NCBI RefSeq assembly: GCF_003075455.1
Contig: NZ_QDAE01000006.1
Coordinates: 1 to 64,000 of the forward strand
Length of the DNA stretch: 64,000 nt
Source: Arthrobacter sp. Bz4
Lineage (GTDB): Bacteria > Actinomycetota > Actinomycetes > Actinomycetales > Micrococcaceae
Reading direction: 5' to 3'
Below, in pieces: positions 7,205 to 15,883 of the stretch. Every line of letters starts with the position of its first letter. Within the stretch, counting starts at the first letter, position 1. The notes under the pieces are model-generated. The model searched no databases, was not told where the DNA came from, and saw nothing but the letters and a program-made list of their open reading frames with translations. A program made the translations under genes and the position numbers.

Positions 7205-8287
7205 ATGATTCGGCTCCGTCAGCTTGCCCGCGCCGCATCCGTTCTGATCACTCCTCTCGCCCCTGAAGACGTACTAGCCCTCTTCAACCCGGTGTACTCG
7301 AGCCGTCAGCTGCGCGGTGTGGTTACTAAAGTCGTGTCCGAAACGCCCGATTCGGTCACCATCCACTTTCATCCCGGGTGGGGTTGGAAAGCGCACCAGG
7401 CTGGCCAGTGGGCTCGGATCGGTGTGGAACTGGATGGCGTTCGCCACTGGCGCTCCTATTCGCTAAGTGCCGCCGCAGGCGCGGATCCCGCAATTACGGT
7501 GACCGACGCCGGCGCAGTCTCGGGGGTCCTGGTACGCAATACCAAGCCGGGCGATGTCCTGTTCCTCGCTCCACCGCAGGGCGAATTTGTCCTCCCTGAA
7601 CATCCCCGCCCGCTGCTCATGCTTACCGCCGGTAGCGGGATCACTCCAGTGATGTCGATGGTCCGGACCCTGGTGCCACGACGCCCGGACGCCGACGTCG
7701 TCCTGATCCACTCGGCGAGGACGCCGAAGGACAGTCTGTTCCTGGAAGAGCTGAACGAGCTGGCCGACCAGTTCTCCAATTTCCGGGTAACCCACCTGTT
7801 CACGGCGGAGCGAGGCAGGCTGGACTTTGGATCCGACGCCGAGCTGGAAGAGTTGTGCTCAGACTGGCGTGAACGTGCAGCCTATGCCTGCGGTCCTGAG
7901 GAGTTCCTCGATGACGCGGAGGCGCTGTGGGCGTCCCAACCCACGCTGTCTGCGGGCCAGGAGGCCTCGGAGGGAAGTACGCTCACCATCGAGCGGTTCA
8001 GCACCAATCTTGCCGGCGGTGAGGGGCACGACGGCGGATTGGTTCAGTTTGAGGCGTCCGACCGCGAGGTTGAAGCCGATGGCGATACACCCCTGCTCGA
8101 CGTCGGCGAGGACGCTGGCGTGCTGATGCCCAGCGGATGCCGGATGGGCATTTGCCATAGTTGTCTTACCCCGTTGCGAGCCGGTCAGGTCCGCGATCTC
8201 CGCACGGGGGAAGTTCATGGGGAACCCGGCCAATTAATTCAGACGTGTGTTTCGGCAGCAGCCGGACCCGTCAATCTGGACCTTTAA
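7205..8287 (+). CDS. Ferredoxin reductase with C-terminal 2Fe-2S domain, electron donor to the desaturase
   Basis: 360 residues in the order FAD-binding barrel (RSYSL at 83-87), NAD(P)H-binding domain (GSGITP at 143-148) and plant-type ferredoxin domain. Its cluster ligands are Cys312, Cys317, Cys320 and Cys348. The arrangement matches the Rv3230c-type oxidoreductase that passes electrons to the stearoyl-CoA desaturase DesA3 in mycobacteria. The desaturase gene follows after 13 bases, which supports the same pairing. The N-terminal 40 residues are family-typical and carry no signal peptide, so it is likely cytoplasmic and docks on the membrane desaturase. Confidence 0.9.
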   Translation: MIRLRQLARAASVLITPLAPEDVLALFNPVYSSRQLRGVVTKVVSETPDSVTIHFHPGWGWKAHQAGQWARIGVELDGVRHWRSYSLSAAAGADPAITVTDAGAVSGVLVRNTKPGDVLFLAPPQGEFVLPEHPRPLLMLTAGSGITPVMSMVRTLVPRRPDADVVLIHSARTPKDSLFLEELNELADQFSNFRVTHLFTAERGRLDFGSDAELEELCSDWRERAAYACGPEEFLDDAEALWASQPTLSAGQEASEGSTLTIERFSTNLAGGEGHDGGLVQFEASDREVEADGDTPLLDVGEDAGVLMPSGCRMGICHSCLTPLRAGQVRDLRTGEVHGEPGQLIQTCVSAAAGPVNLDL

Positions 8288-8300
8288 GGAGCACCACCGT

Positions 8301-9485
8301 ATGACGACACTGACCGAACGCACTGAGACGAAGCCCGTAGTGACCCGGCCCGGGGCGCTCGCTGCAACCGGGCATCCGCTGGTGAGGCCGCCAGCAGCAG
8401 CGCATCTGTCCGATGAACAGATTGCGGAGCTGGGACGCGAGCTCGATGCAGTCCGCGACGAGGTGCTCGCCAAGCGTGGAGCCACCGACGCCGCTTACAT
8501 CCGGCGGGTCATCAAGGTTCAGCGCGGCCTGGAAATTGCGGGCCGTGCTTCCCTGTTGGTGGGCCGCAACAAGGCGGCGTGGGTGGCAGGCACAGCTATG
8601 CTCAGTGTCGCCAAGATCCTTGAAAACATGGAAATTGGGCACAACGTGCTCCATGGCCAGTGGGACTGGATGAGGGATCCTGACATTCACTCCACCACCT
8701 GGGAGTGGGACTTCGTGACTCCTGCCAGGTCCTGGCAGCACACCCACAATGACCTGCACCACCGTTGGACCAACGTGGTGGGCAAGGACCGGGACGTCGG
8801 CTACAACCTGCTGCGCATGGATGCCGATCAGCCGTGGACCCCCTTCAACCTGGGCAACCCGCTCTATAACGCGATCCTGGCGCCAGTCTTCGAGTGGGGA
8901 ATTGCTCTCTACGACCTGGAAATCCCCGAGTACAAAGAGGGCCTGAAGTCCAAGGAGGACATGTCGAGGGACCTCAAGGCGGTTGGCGTCAAAGCGGTAA
9001 AGCAATTCACCAAGGATTACGCTGCTACGCCCGCTGTTGCGATGTTGACTGGTTCCGGAAAGCAGGCGCTCTACGGTACGCTCGCCGCCAATGCGATCCG
9101 CAACGTCTGGGCGCACGCGGTGATCTTCTGTGGACACTTCCCCGAGGGCACCGACACGTTCACCGAGGAAATGGTTGAAGGCGAAACCCGCGGCGACTGG
9201 TACGTCCGCCAAATGATCGGTTCGGCCAACATCTCTGGCTCCAAGTTCATGCACCTGATGACCGGCAACCTGTCGCACCAGGTGGAGCATCACTGCTTCC
9301 CCGACCTGCCATCGAACCGCTACGCCGAAGTTGCTGTGAAGGTGAAGGAAATCTGCAACCGCTACGGATTGCCCTACACCACCGGGCCCCTGCCAAAGCA
9401 GGTTGCGTCAACCTGGGCGAAGGTCTTCAAGCTGGCACTTCCCGAAAAGGGACGGTTCTCGCTGCGTCAGAAGGTTACTGCCTAA
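8301..9485 (+). CDS. Membrane fatty acid desaturase (acyl-CoA delta-9 type)
   Basis: 394 residues with the three histidine boxes of the di-iron membrane desaturases: HNVLH (114-118), HTHNDLHH (147-154) and HQVEHH (326-331). Two hydrophobic regions lie between them. It introduces a double bond into a saturated acyl chain using O2 and electrons from the reductase upstream. The start was set at the ATG at 8301 because GGAG lies at the correct distance; the longer open frame from 8247 overlaps the reductase. The usual role in actinobacteria is membrane lipid adjustment, for example at low temperature. Confidence 0.92.
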   Translation: MTTLTERTETKPVVTRPGALAATGHPLVRPPAAAHLSDEQIAELGRELDAVRDEVLAKRGATDAAYIRRVIKVQRGLEIAGRASLLVGRNKAAWVAGTAMLSVAKILENMEIGHNVLHGQWDWMRDPDIHSTTWEWDFVTPARSWQHTHNDLHHRWTNVVGKDRDVGYNLLRMDADQPWTPFNLGNPLYNAILAPVFEWGIALYDLEIPEYKEGLKSKEDMSRDLKAVGVKAVKQFTKDYAATPAVAMLTGSGKQALYGTLAANAIRNVWAHAVIFCGHFPEGTDTFTEEMVEGETRGDWYVRQMIGSANISGSKFMHLMTGNLSHQVEHHCFPDLPSNRYAEVAVKVKEICNRYGLPYTTGPLPKQVASTWAKVFKLALPEKGRFSLRQKVTA

Positions 9486-9510
9486 CGTTTGGTGAGCTAC
9501 CGCTCAGAAG

Positions 9511-9540
9511 GCGCCCCGGTCGAGGAGAAGACCGGGGCGC
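9511..9540 (+). terminator. Terminator-like hairpin after the desaturase
   Basis: A 10-bp perfect stem, GCGCCCCGGT with ACCGGGGCGC, and a 10-base loop, 25 bases after the desaturase stop. Only a short T-containing stretch follows, so termination efficiency is uncertain. Confidence 0.65.
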
Positions 9541-9594
9541 TCGTGCGTTAAGTAACATGTCAGTGGGAATTCAAATGAATCGGGAGATGCCTGG

Positions 9595-10125
9595 GTGTTG
9601 GGATCGCGTGTCACAGTTGCTGCCGTGTGCGCGCTTGCCTTCTCGCTCACCGGTTGTGGTGACTCCGGCCCTGAGCCGAAAGGCACCGCGATTGAACTTC
9701 CCGACCTCACCACTGACCCACCCACCGACGAACCCTCCGCTCCGGCTGAGGATTCCCTCGCCGAAACCGCCGACCCGGAGAGTTCTCCCGGCTCCTCATC
9801 ACCTGACAACTCAGGGGACAGCGGATCCGTGGGCACCAGCATGAAGGACTGCGTCATTGTGGCCGCCGGGGTTTCCTCGATCCTGCTGGCGCCGTTGAGC
9901 TTCATGGGATCTTCGGATGATGAAACGGTCGAACGGCTCCACAACCAGATCGACGATGTGCGGTCAATGGTTCCCCCGGAGCTGGCTGACGATTTCGACC
10001 GGCTGCAGGAGGTCGTCACGGCCAGTACCGAAAATGGGGGGAGTTTCGACGAAGCCTCCTACCGGGAGGCCGTGGCACCCGTTGAGCAGTGGCTGCACGA
10101 GCATTGCAACAAGCCCGTTCAGTAG
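9595..10125 (+). CDS. Lipoprotein of unknown function
   Basis: 176 residues from a GTG start behind GGGAG. The signal ends in the lipobox LTGC with Cys21. A Pro/Asp/Ser-rich linker (25-85) follows, then a helical domain containing a short hydrophobic stretch (IVAAGVSSILLAPLSFMG) and an acidic helix pair ending in two His/Cys residues near the C terminus (LHEHCNKP). I do not recognise the domain. It lies between the desaturase and the Asp23 cluster, separated from the latter by 82 bases and a new ribosome site, so co-transcription is uncertain. Confidence 0.7.
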   Translation: MLGSRVTVAAVCALAFSLTGCGDSGPEPKGTAIELPDLTTDPPTDEPSAPAEDSLAETADPESSPGSSSPDNSGDSGSVGTSMKDCVIVAAGVSSILLAPLSFMGSSDDETVERLHNQIDDVRSMVPPELADDFDRLQEVVTASTENGGSFDEASYREAVAPVEQWLHEHCNKPVQ

Positions 10126-10207
10126 TCGCCGTCGACGGGGGCCCCCTGGCAGTGCCTTCCAGGGCAGGTACCCGTTAGGCTGGGCTCAACGAAAGGGTGC
10201 AACGCCG

Positions 10208-10708
10208 ATGGATGAGAACAGGACACCACCACCCAGCCACCGACCGGCTGAGCCGCTTCCCGGCGTCGCTGACGGGCCGCTCCCGCGGGAGACCGGGACC
10301 ACCGTCAGCACGGTTGATGCGACGGGTGGGAAAACTACCATTGCCGACCCTGCGGTCGCCAAGGTCGCCGCCATTACTGCCGGGAAAGTTCCGGGTGTTT
10401 TCAGCCTCGGAACCGGGGCCGGTAGGGCGCTAGGCGCGATCCGCGACGCCGTCGGCGGCAACGACCTGAGCCAGGGTGTGCAGGTGGAGGTAGGGGAGAC
10501 CCAGGTAGCGGTGGACGTTGTCCTGGTGGCTGAGTACGGTTACCCCCTCACCACCGTCGCCGATCAGGTGAGGTCGGCTGTCTATCAGGGGGTCCAGGAA
10601 CTGGTGGGGCTGCAGGTTATCGAAGTGAACGTGGAGATCACCGATGTCCACGTACCCGGCCTCAATGACCCCAAAACCCCCGACAAACCCCGCCCCGCAG
10701 CTAGTTAG
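10208..10708 (+). CDS. Asp23/Gls24 family envelope stress protein
   Basis: 166 residues. After a Pro-rich 35-residue N terminus comes the Asp23 domain: GKTTIADPAVAKVAAITAGKVPGV, the VQVEVGETQVAVDVVLVAEYG strand pair and the C-terminal VIEVNVEITDV. Asp23 proteins are soluble and are tethered to the membrane by AmaP-type partners, where they take part in cell-envelope homeostasis and alkaline stress. The ATG at 10208 was chosen because GAAAGG precedes it; the open frame upstream has no Asp23 similarity. It is the first gene of a five-gene overlapping cluster. Confidence 0.88.
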   Translation: MDENRTPPPSHRPAEPLPGVADGPLPRETGTTVSTVDATGGKTTIADPAVAKVAAITAGKVPGVFSLGTGAGRALGAIRDAVGGNDLSQGVQVEVGETQVAVDVVLVAEYGYPLTTVADQVRSAVYQGVQELVGLQVIEVNVEITDVHVPGLNDPKTPDKPRPAAS

Positions 10709-10717
10709 GCCATCACT

Positions 10718-10909
10718 ATGACCCCCACCGTAGTCGGTATGGCGCTTGGCGCCGTCCTCGCATTCACTGCCCTGACCTTCGGGTTTTGGGGATTCCTCCT
10801 CATGGCCCTCTTCGTCGCAGTGGGCGCGCTGCTGGGTCGGGTTGCCGAGGGCAAAGTGGACCTGGCCAGCGTCCGCGACGCCCTCACGGGCCGACGCTCC
10901 TCCTCGTGA
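10718..10909 (+). CDS. DUF2273-type small membrane protein
   Basis: 63 residues with two closely spaced hydrophobic helices (VVGMALGAVLAFTALTFGFWGFLLMALFV-like region) and a basic tail. Small proteins of this type occur inside Asp23 operons and probably help anchor Asp23 to the membrane. It begins nine bases after the first Asp23 gene and its stop overlaps the next GTG start by four bases. Confidence 0.8.
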   Translation: MTPTVVGMALGAVLAFTALTFGFWGFLLMALFVAVGALLGRVAEGKVDLASVRDALTGRRSSS

Positions 10910-11271
10910 GCGCGGCACCACCGGGTCTCGCGGGGCACAACCGGATCAGCACTCAGGCGCTCACCAGTACCGCGCGGGCGGTTGCTGCCGACGTCTTCGG
11001 TGTTCCAGCCCAGCAGATCCGCGCGAGCTGGTCCGACGACCAGGGGCTGCTGGCCCTGCGCCTCGCGCTTCCCATCGGCGTCCCGTCCCTCACCCGTACG
11101 CTCCAGGATCCATCCCTGGTCACCGGGGTGGGTGGATCGATCTGGGACCGCACGCACGCGGCGAAAGCTCTCGTGCTGCAACAGGTAGCCCAGCTGAGTG
11201 GTTCACGGCTGAGTCGGGTCGACATCAGAATCACCGGCATCATGGCGGCTGAGGGGGGACGTGCCAGGTGA
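10906..11271 (+). CDS. Second, short Asp23-like protein
   Basis: 121 residues from the GTG at 10906, which overlaps the previous stop as GTGA. The fold pattern follows Asp23: a helix with ARAVAADVFGV, a strand pair LLALRLALPIGV, a helix HAAKALVLQQVAQLSG and a last strand SRVDIRITGI. It is shorter and more divergent than the first copy. Its start/stop overlaps on both sides show that all five proteins are made together. Confidence 0.7.
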   Translation: MSAAPPGLAGHNRISTQALTSTARAVAADVFGVPAQQIRASWSDDQGLLALRLALPIGVPSLTRTLQDPSLVTGVGGSIWDRTHAAKALVLQQVAQLSGSRLSRVDIRITGIMAAEGGRAR

Positions 11272-11855
11272 ATGAACGCACTGCCCAGCTGACCCGCAAG
11301 GTGGTCCGCCGTGAACTGCATTCATCGCGCGCGCTACCAGCGGTCGCCGTCGCCATCCTGATCTCAGTCATCTGCCTGTACGTGATGTTCGAGGCTGCGC
11401 TGAAGGCAACCGGCCAGAACGCCTGGCTGGTCAGCCCGGAGCAGGTGGCAGCGTGGCTGGGGGACCTGCCCGACAATGTCCAGCTGGCCCCGTTGGTGGG
11501 CGCCGGGTTGCTGATGTTCCTGATTGGCCTCCTGTGCTTTCTTAGCGCCGTTCTGCCGGGGCGCCGGGCGCGCCATGCCATTCCCGACCAGCGCACCGGG
11601 ATCGTGGTCGATGCTGAAGTGCTCGCCTCGGCCCTGGCCCGCCGCGCGCGGGTGGCCGCCGGGGTGACCCCGGATCAGGTGATGGTCACCGTGGGGCGTC
11701 GGGCCGTCGATGTTCAGGTGCGTCCGACGTCGGGCGTGCCGGTCGACGTCGAACGCATCCGCGGCGTCGTCGAGGACGAACTGCGGCTGACATCCGTCGC
11801 GCCGGTCCCGGCGGTGCGGGTAGCCGTCGCCCCTTCAGGGGTGATTGGCCAGTGA
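11268..11855 (+). CDS. DUF6286-like membrane protein of the Asp23 cluster
   Basis: 195 residues from a GTG start overlapping the previous stop. Two transmembrane helices (about 24-46 and 75-97) surround a small extracytoplasmic loop (WLVSPEQVAAWLGDLPDN). A C-terminal cytoplasmic domain with an Asp23-related strand-helix-strand pattern (VDAEVLASALARRARVAAGVTPDQVMVTVGRRAVDVQV) follows. It is a likely membrane anchor for the Asp23 proteins. Confidence 0.72.
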   Translation: MNERTAQLTRKVVRRELHSSRALPAVAVAILISVICLYVMFEAALKATGQNAWLVSPEQVAAWLGDLPDNVQLAPLVGAGLLMFLIGLLCFLSAVLPGRRARHAIPDQRTGIVVDAEVLASALARRARVAAGVTPDQVMVTVGRRAVDVQVRPTSGVPVDVERIRGVVEDELRLTSVAPVPAVRVAVAPSGVIGQ

Positions 11856-12472
11856 ACCAGACACCACGGATCCTCAATCGGTTGTTACTGGGTCTCATCG
11901 GCACCCTCCTGATGGCTGCGGGAGTGGCAACGACTCTGTTGATGTTCCCGGCGGCAGCCCGCTGGTGGCGATCGGTTGCTGCCGATCTCGGCGAGGGAAT
12001 CGACGGGTTGCTGCGGCAGACCACGCTCGACGGACAACGGGATAGCTGGCTCTGGATAGTGCTGGCGCTCGTCATGCTGCTGATTGTGGCGTGCATGGTC
12101 GGTTGGATCGCCGCGCAGGGGCGTGGGCGCTCCGGAACATTGGCCCAGGATGACAGCCATGCGGATGCCAGCGGGCAGGCTGCCGGTCGGGTGATAATCA
12201 ACGGGTCGGTCGCGGAGCAGGCGCTGAAGGCAGCCCTGCAGGAGCGCGGGGATCTCGTGAATGCAGCGGTCACCACCTACGTGTTCGATGGGGAACCGGC
12301 CTTGAGAATCAGGGTCTTCCCTCGATCGGGGGTGTCTCCGCACGAGGTGGCGACCGAGGTCACTGACCTGGTCAGAGCCCTCGACCTGCTGGTGGGACGC
12401 CAGACGCCGGTGCTGATCAGTATCAGCGCCGGCGCCCGGACCCGTTTCACCCGGACGGAGCGGGTGCGCTAA
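11852..12472 (+). CDS. AmaP-like alkaline-shock membrane anchor
   Basis: 206 residues from a GTG start overlapping the previous stop. The first transmembrane helix is at about 9-31 and the second at about 66-88. Both the loop between them and the cytoplasmic domain after them (INGSVAEQALKAALQERGDLVNAAVTTYVFDGEPALRIRV) match the AmaP layout. Last gene of the cluster; it converges on the GH13 gene with three bases between the stop codons. Confidence 0.75.
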   Translation: MNQTPRILNRLLLGLIGTLLMAAGVATTLLMFPAAARWWRSVAADLGEGIDGLLRQTTLDGQRDSWLWIVLALVMLLIVACMVGWIAAQGRGRSGTLAQDDSHADASGQAAGRVIINGSVAEQALKAALQERGDLVNAAVTTYVFDGEPALRIRVFPRSGVSPHEVATEVTDLVRALDLLVGRQTPVLISISAGARTRFTRTERVR

Positions 12473-12475
12473 CCA

Positions 12476-14203
12476 TCAGGAACTGAGCGGCACCAACCAC
12501 ACGGACGCGTTGGTGGTGAGGCGCCCGCCGTCGACCGCTGACCCGTCACTGGCCAGGATCACCCGGTGGTCATTGGGCAACTCGATCGTCGCGGCCCCCA
12601 TGTTGGCAAGCACCAGGACAACCCCGTTGCGGTAGGAGAGGACACCCTCCTGCGGGCTGTTCAGCGGAGTCCATTCCAGGTTCCCACGACCCAGCTCATG
12701 GCTGCGGCGCAGGCCCAGTGCATCGCGGTACAGCTCGTAGGTGGAGCCCGAGACATCTACCTGGGTGTCGGCCGCGTAGCCGGCGAAGCTTGTCGGTTGC
12801 GGGAGCCAGGGGGCGGCGCCCGGCGCGCTCACGGCGTCGTACATTCCGAATCCGAAGCCGGGAGCCTCCGCAAGCCAGGGCAGGGGAACCCGGCAGCCAT
12901 CGCGGCCGATCTCCGTACCGTTGGTCCGGGCGAAGGTCGGGTCCTCGCGGACGCCGTCGGGAAGGGTCGTGTGCTCGGGAAGCCCGAGCTCGTCCCCCTG
13001 ATAAATGTAGGCGGAACCGGGTAGGCCCAGCATTACCAGCGCGGCCGCCCGGCCGCGGGAGAGCCCCAACGCCTCGTCAGGCTGCTCGTGGTCAGTTCCG
13101 AGACCCTTGGGGAACTGGGTGGGGTCCTCCAGGCCGAACCGGCTGGTGTGGCGGACCGTGTCGTGGTTGGACATCACCCAGGTGCTTGGCGCTCCCACTT
13201 TCCCCGCCTCGGTCAGCGATTCGGTGATGCTCTCCGTCAACTGGGCAGCATCCCAGCCCGCCAGCAGGAAATCAAAGTTGAACGCCTGCTGCATTTCATC
13301 GTGACGGACATAGCGGAACAGCCGTTCCGCAGGTTCCACCCAAGCTTCGGCAACCAGCATCCGATCGCCGTCGTACTGCGCCAGGACCCTGTTCCATTCA
13401 CGGTAAATCTCGTGCACGCCCGGCTGATCGAAATAGGGCGGGGTTTGATTGAGATCTGCATCGGATTTATCCGAGTTCCCGCCGTCGATCATCTGGGTCT
13501 GCTCCGCCCAGTCCGGCAGACCTTCGGCCTTGACCATGCCGTGAGCGACGTCGATGCGGAAGCCGTCCACCCCGCGGTCCAGCCAAAACCGCAGCACAGA
13601 CACCATCTCCGCGCGCACCTCAGGGTTGTCCCAGTTGAGGTCCGGCTGCTTGGTGTCGAACAGGTGCAGGTACCACTGGCCGTCCTCCAGCCTCGTCCAG
13701 GCGTTGCCACCGAAGATGGACTGCCAGTTGTTGGGCGGCAGTTCCCCGTGGGCGCCCTTGCCGTCCCGGAAGATGTACCGGTCGCGTTCCGGCGAATCGA
13801 GGGCCGCATGCTTGGCGGATTTGAACCATTCGTGTTCGTCGGAGGTGTGGTTCGGGACCAGGTCCACAATCACCTTCATGCCGGACTCGTGGGCTTCAGC
13901 GAGCATTGAGTCGAAGTCGGCCAGGGTGCCAAACAGCGGGTCAACGTCGCGGTAATCGGCGACGTCGTATCCGGCGTCCGCCTGCGGGGAGACATAGAAC
14001 GGTGAAAGCCAGATGGCATCCACTCCGAGCTTCCGTAGATAGGGGAGCCGACTCCTGACACCCGGCAGGTCCCCCATGCCATCAGCATTGCCGTCCGCGA
14101 AGGAGCGGGGATAGATCTGGTAGATCACCGCGTCAGCCCACCACGGGCTAAGGGTTGTTGGAGTATCGGTCGAGCGGCTGACTGCAGGTGCAGAGGCGGT
14201 CAT
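12476..14203 (-). CDS. GH13 alpha-glucosidase / oligo-1,6-glucosidase type
   Basis: 575 residues, no signal peptide, so the enzyme is cytoplasmic. The (beta/alpha)8 signatures are complete: DLVPNHTS (about 114-121), GFRIDVAHG with nucleophile Asp218, VAEAW with acid/base Glu286, and SNHD with Asp348. The size and the QPDLNWDNP motif fit alpha-glucosidases that split maltose, sucrose or isomaltose-type sugars. The start is the ATG at 14203 behind AAGGAGAG; the longer frame adds 30 unrelated residues. It is divergent from the sugar ABC operon and shares its LacI-type operator region. Confidence 0.92.
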   Translation of the reverse strand: MTASAPAVSRSTDTPTTLSPWWADAVIYQIYPRSFADGNADGMGDLPGVRSRLPYLRKLGVDAIWLSPFYVSPQADAGYDVADYRDVDPLFGTLADFDSMLAEAHESGMKVIVDLVPNHTSDEHEWFKSAKHAALDSPERDRYIFRDGKGAHGELPPNNWQSIFGGNAWTRLEDGQWYLHLFDTKQPDLNWDNPEVRAEMVSVLRFWLDRGVDGFRIDVAHGMVKAEGLPDWAEQTQMIDGGNSDKSDADLNQTPPYFDQPGVHEIYREWNRVLAQYDGDRMLVAEAWVEPAERLFRYVRHDEMQQAFNFDFLLAGWDAAQLTESITESLTEAGKVGAPSTWVMSNHDTVRHTSRFGLEDPTQFPKGLGTDHEQPDEALGLSRGRAAALVMLGLPGSAYIYQGDELGLPEHTTLPDGVREDPTFARTNGTEIGRDGCRVPLPWLAEAPGFGFGMYDAVSAPGAAPWLPQPTSFAGYAADTQVDVSGSTYELYRDALGLRRSHELGRGNLEWTPLNSPQEGVLSYRNGVVLVLANMGAATIELPNDHRVILASDGSAVDGGRLTTNASVWLVPLSS

Positions 14204-14310
14204 TGACTCTCCTTGGAGAAATCGGGAGTGGGGGAAAGGGATGCTGAGGTGCACGTCACGATTTGGTATCAAACACTGTGACATCTGGCACAAGTATTGT
14301 CCTGTAATAC

Positions 14311-14322
14311 GTAAGCGCTTAC
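14311..14322. promoter_or_regulatory. LacI-family operator palindrome
   Basis: GTAAGCGCTTAC is a perfect 12-base palindrome with the central CG of LacI-family operators. It lies in the 189-base gap between the divergent GH13 gene and the binding-protein gene, so one site can serve both. The likely ligand-responsive repressor is the LacI-type gene at 17813-18835. Confidence 0.8.
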
Positions 14323-14392
14323 ATTCATTTTACCAAATGCTGAGGCGGGGCGGGTTTTGTAGGCTGCCACCGCCAGACAAAGGAGTCTATTC

Positions 14393-15745
14393 ATGGCGAC
14401 AATTCCGACCAAGAAAACGCTGCTGCCAATCGCGGCACTGAGCGTACTGACACTGGGCCTCTCCGCATGCGGCAGCGGGTCCGGGGACGACGGCGGCGGC
14501 GGCGACGAGCCTGCAGCCGACTGTGCGGCCTACGAGAGCTACGGAAACTTCGAGGACGCCGAGGTCAGCGTCTACTCAACCATTGTGGACACCGAGGCAG
14601 AACTGCTCGAGAATGCCTGGGCAGACTTTTCCGAGTGCACTGGGGTTGAAGTGGTGTACGAGGGTTCGAAGGAGTTCGAGACACAGATTGGGGTCCGCTC
14701 GCAGGCTGGAAACCCCCCAGACATCGCGATCTTCCCACAGCCTGGCCTGCTGGCTGCCGAAGTCGCGGGCGGCAACGTCCTGCCCGCACCGGCCGAGGTC
14801 GAGGCGCTGGTTGATGAGAACTGGACCGAGGACTGGAAGGGATATGGCACTGTCGACGACGTCTTCTATGGTGCGCCGATGCTCGCCAATATCAAGGGTT
14901 ACGTCTGGTATGACCCAACGGTGTTCACGGACATGGGCTGGGAAGTCCCTGAGACCCTCGACGACATGATGACACTCACCGAGGACATCGCGGCCGACGG
15001 CACCATGAAACCGTGGTGTGCTGGTTTCGAATCCGGCGAAGCCACGGGTTGGCCCGGGACCGATTGGGTGGAGGACTACGTGCTGCGCCAGGCAGGTCCG
15101 GAGGTTTACGACCAGTGGGTGAACCATGAGATCCCCTTCAACGATCCGCAAATCGCTGAAGCCTTCGACGCGGTGGGGGAGATCCTGAAGAACGAGGAAT
15201 ACGTCAACGGGGGAATTGGAGATGTGCGGTCGATCCTTTCCACCCCGTTCGCTGATGCAGGGCAGCCAGTTCTCGACGGAACTTGCGCTATGCACCACCA
15301 GGCATCGTTCCAGGCTGCCAACTGGCCCGAAGGCACCGAGGTATCCGAAGACGGCGACGTGTGGGCGTTCATGACACCGGGCGTTGAGGCTGGTGGCGGA
15401 GCAATCACCGGTGGTGGCGAAATCATCGCTGCCTATGCCGACCGTGAAGAGGTTGTCGCCTTTCAGTCGTTCATGGCCAGCGGCGAGTTTGCCAATGCCA
15501 GGGTGTCCCAGGGCAGCGGAATCAGTGCCAACCTGGCACTTGACCCATCGGTTGCAACGTCCGACCTGGATCGTCAATCCATCGAACTGCTGCAAAACGA
15601 GGACACCGTCTTCCGCTTTGACGCATCCGACCTGATGCCGGGCGCTGTTGGTGCCAACTCCTTCTGGAGCGGCATCGTGGAGTGGATCAACGGTTCGGAG
15701 ACCGAGGAGGTCCTCGACACCATCGAAAGCTCCTGGCCGCAGTAG
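14393..15745 (+). CDS. Alpha-glucoside ABC transporter, substrate-binding lipoprotein (AglE-like)
   Basis: 450 residues with a lipoprotein signal (lipobox LSAC, Cys26) and a short Gly/Asp linker. The solute-binding fold of family 1 follows, with EVVYEGSKEFETQIGVR, PDIAIFPQPGL and SGISANLAL segments seen in AglE-type proteins. It catches oligosaccharides outside the membrane and presents them to the two permeases downstream. Two further Cys residues in the mature protein may form a disulfide. The ribosome site is AAAGGAG. The hairpin after the stop suggests that this gene is expressed above the permeases. Confidence 0.9.
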   Translation: MATIPTKKTLLPIAALSVLTLGLSACGSGSGDDGGGGDEPAADCAAYESYGNFEDAEVSVYSTIVDTEAELLENAWADFSECTGVEVVYEGSKEFETQIGVRSQAGNPPDIAIFPQPGLLAAEVAGGNVLPAPAEVEALVDENWTEDWKGYGTVDDVFYGAPMLANIKGYVWYDPTVFTDMGWEVPETLDDMMTLTEDIAADGTMKPWCAGFESGEATGWPGTDWVEDYVLRQAGPEVYDQWVNHEIPFNDPQIAEAFDAVGEILKNEEYVNGGIGDVRSILSTPFADAGQPVLDGTCAMHHQASFQAANWPEGTEVSEDGDVWAFMTPGVEAGGGAITGGGEIIAAYADREEVVAFQSFMASGEFANARVSQGSGISANLALDPSVATSDLDRQSIELLQNEDTVFRFDASDLMPGAVGANSFWSGIVEWINGSETEEVLDTIESSWPQ

Positions 15746-15758
15746 TTCAAGAGCGAGC

Positions 15759-15789
15759 CCGGCGTTCCTTCGTCAAGGAGGAACGCCGG
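15759..15789 (+). terminator. Intercistronic hairpin between binding protein and permeases
   Basis: An 11-bp stem, CCGGCGTTCCT with AGGAACGCCGG, and a 9-base loop, 14 bases after the binding-protein stop and 95 bases before the next gene. There is no T run. Hairpins at this position in sugar ABC operons usually stabilise the upstream message or attenuate transcription so that binding protein exceeds permease. Confidence 0.65.
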
Positions 15790-15883
15790 ACTTGTCCTGA
15801 CATTTTCCGCACCGTACTCGCTACCGTGTCGTTCGCAAAAGCGCATTCTGCGTCACCCTTTATCGCACCAAGGAGGCTGCGCA

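Noticed and set aside
9504-10019. Minus-strand frame of 171 codons across the lipoprotein gene
   Set aside because: Ser/Thr-rich without motifs, while the plus strand has a lipobox and ribosome site.
13088-13909. Open frame of 273 codons opposite the GH13 gene
   Set aside because: Antisense to a gene with all catalytic motifs; composition is that of a shadow frame.
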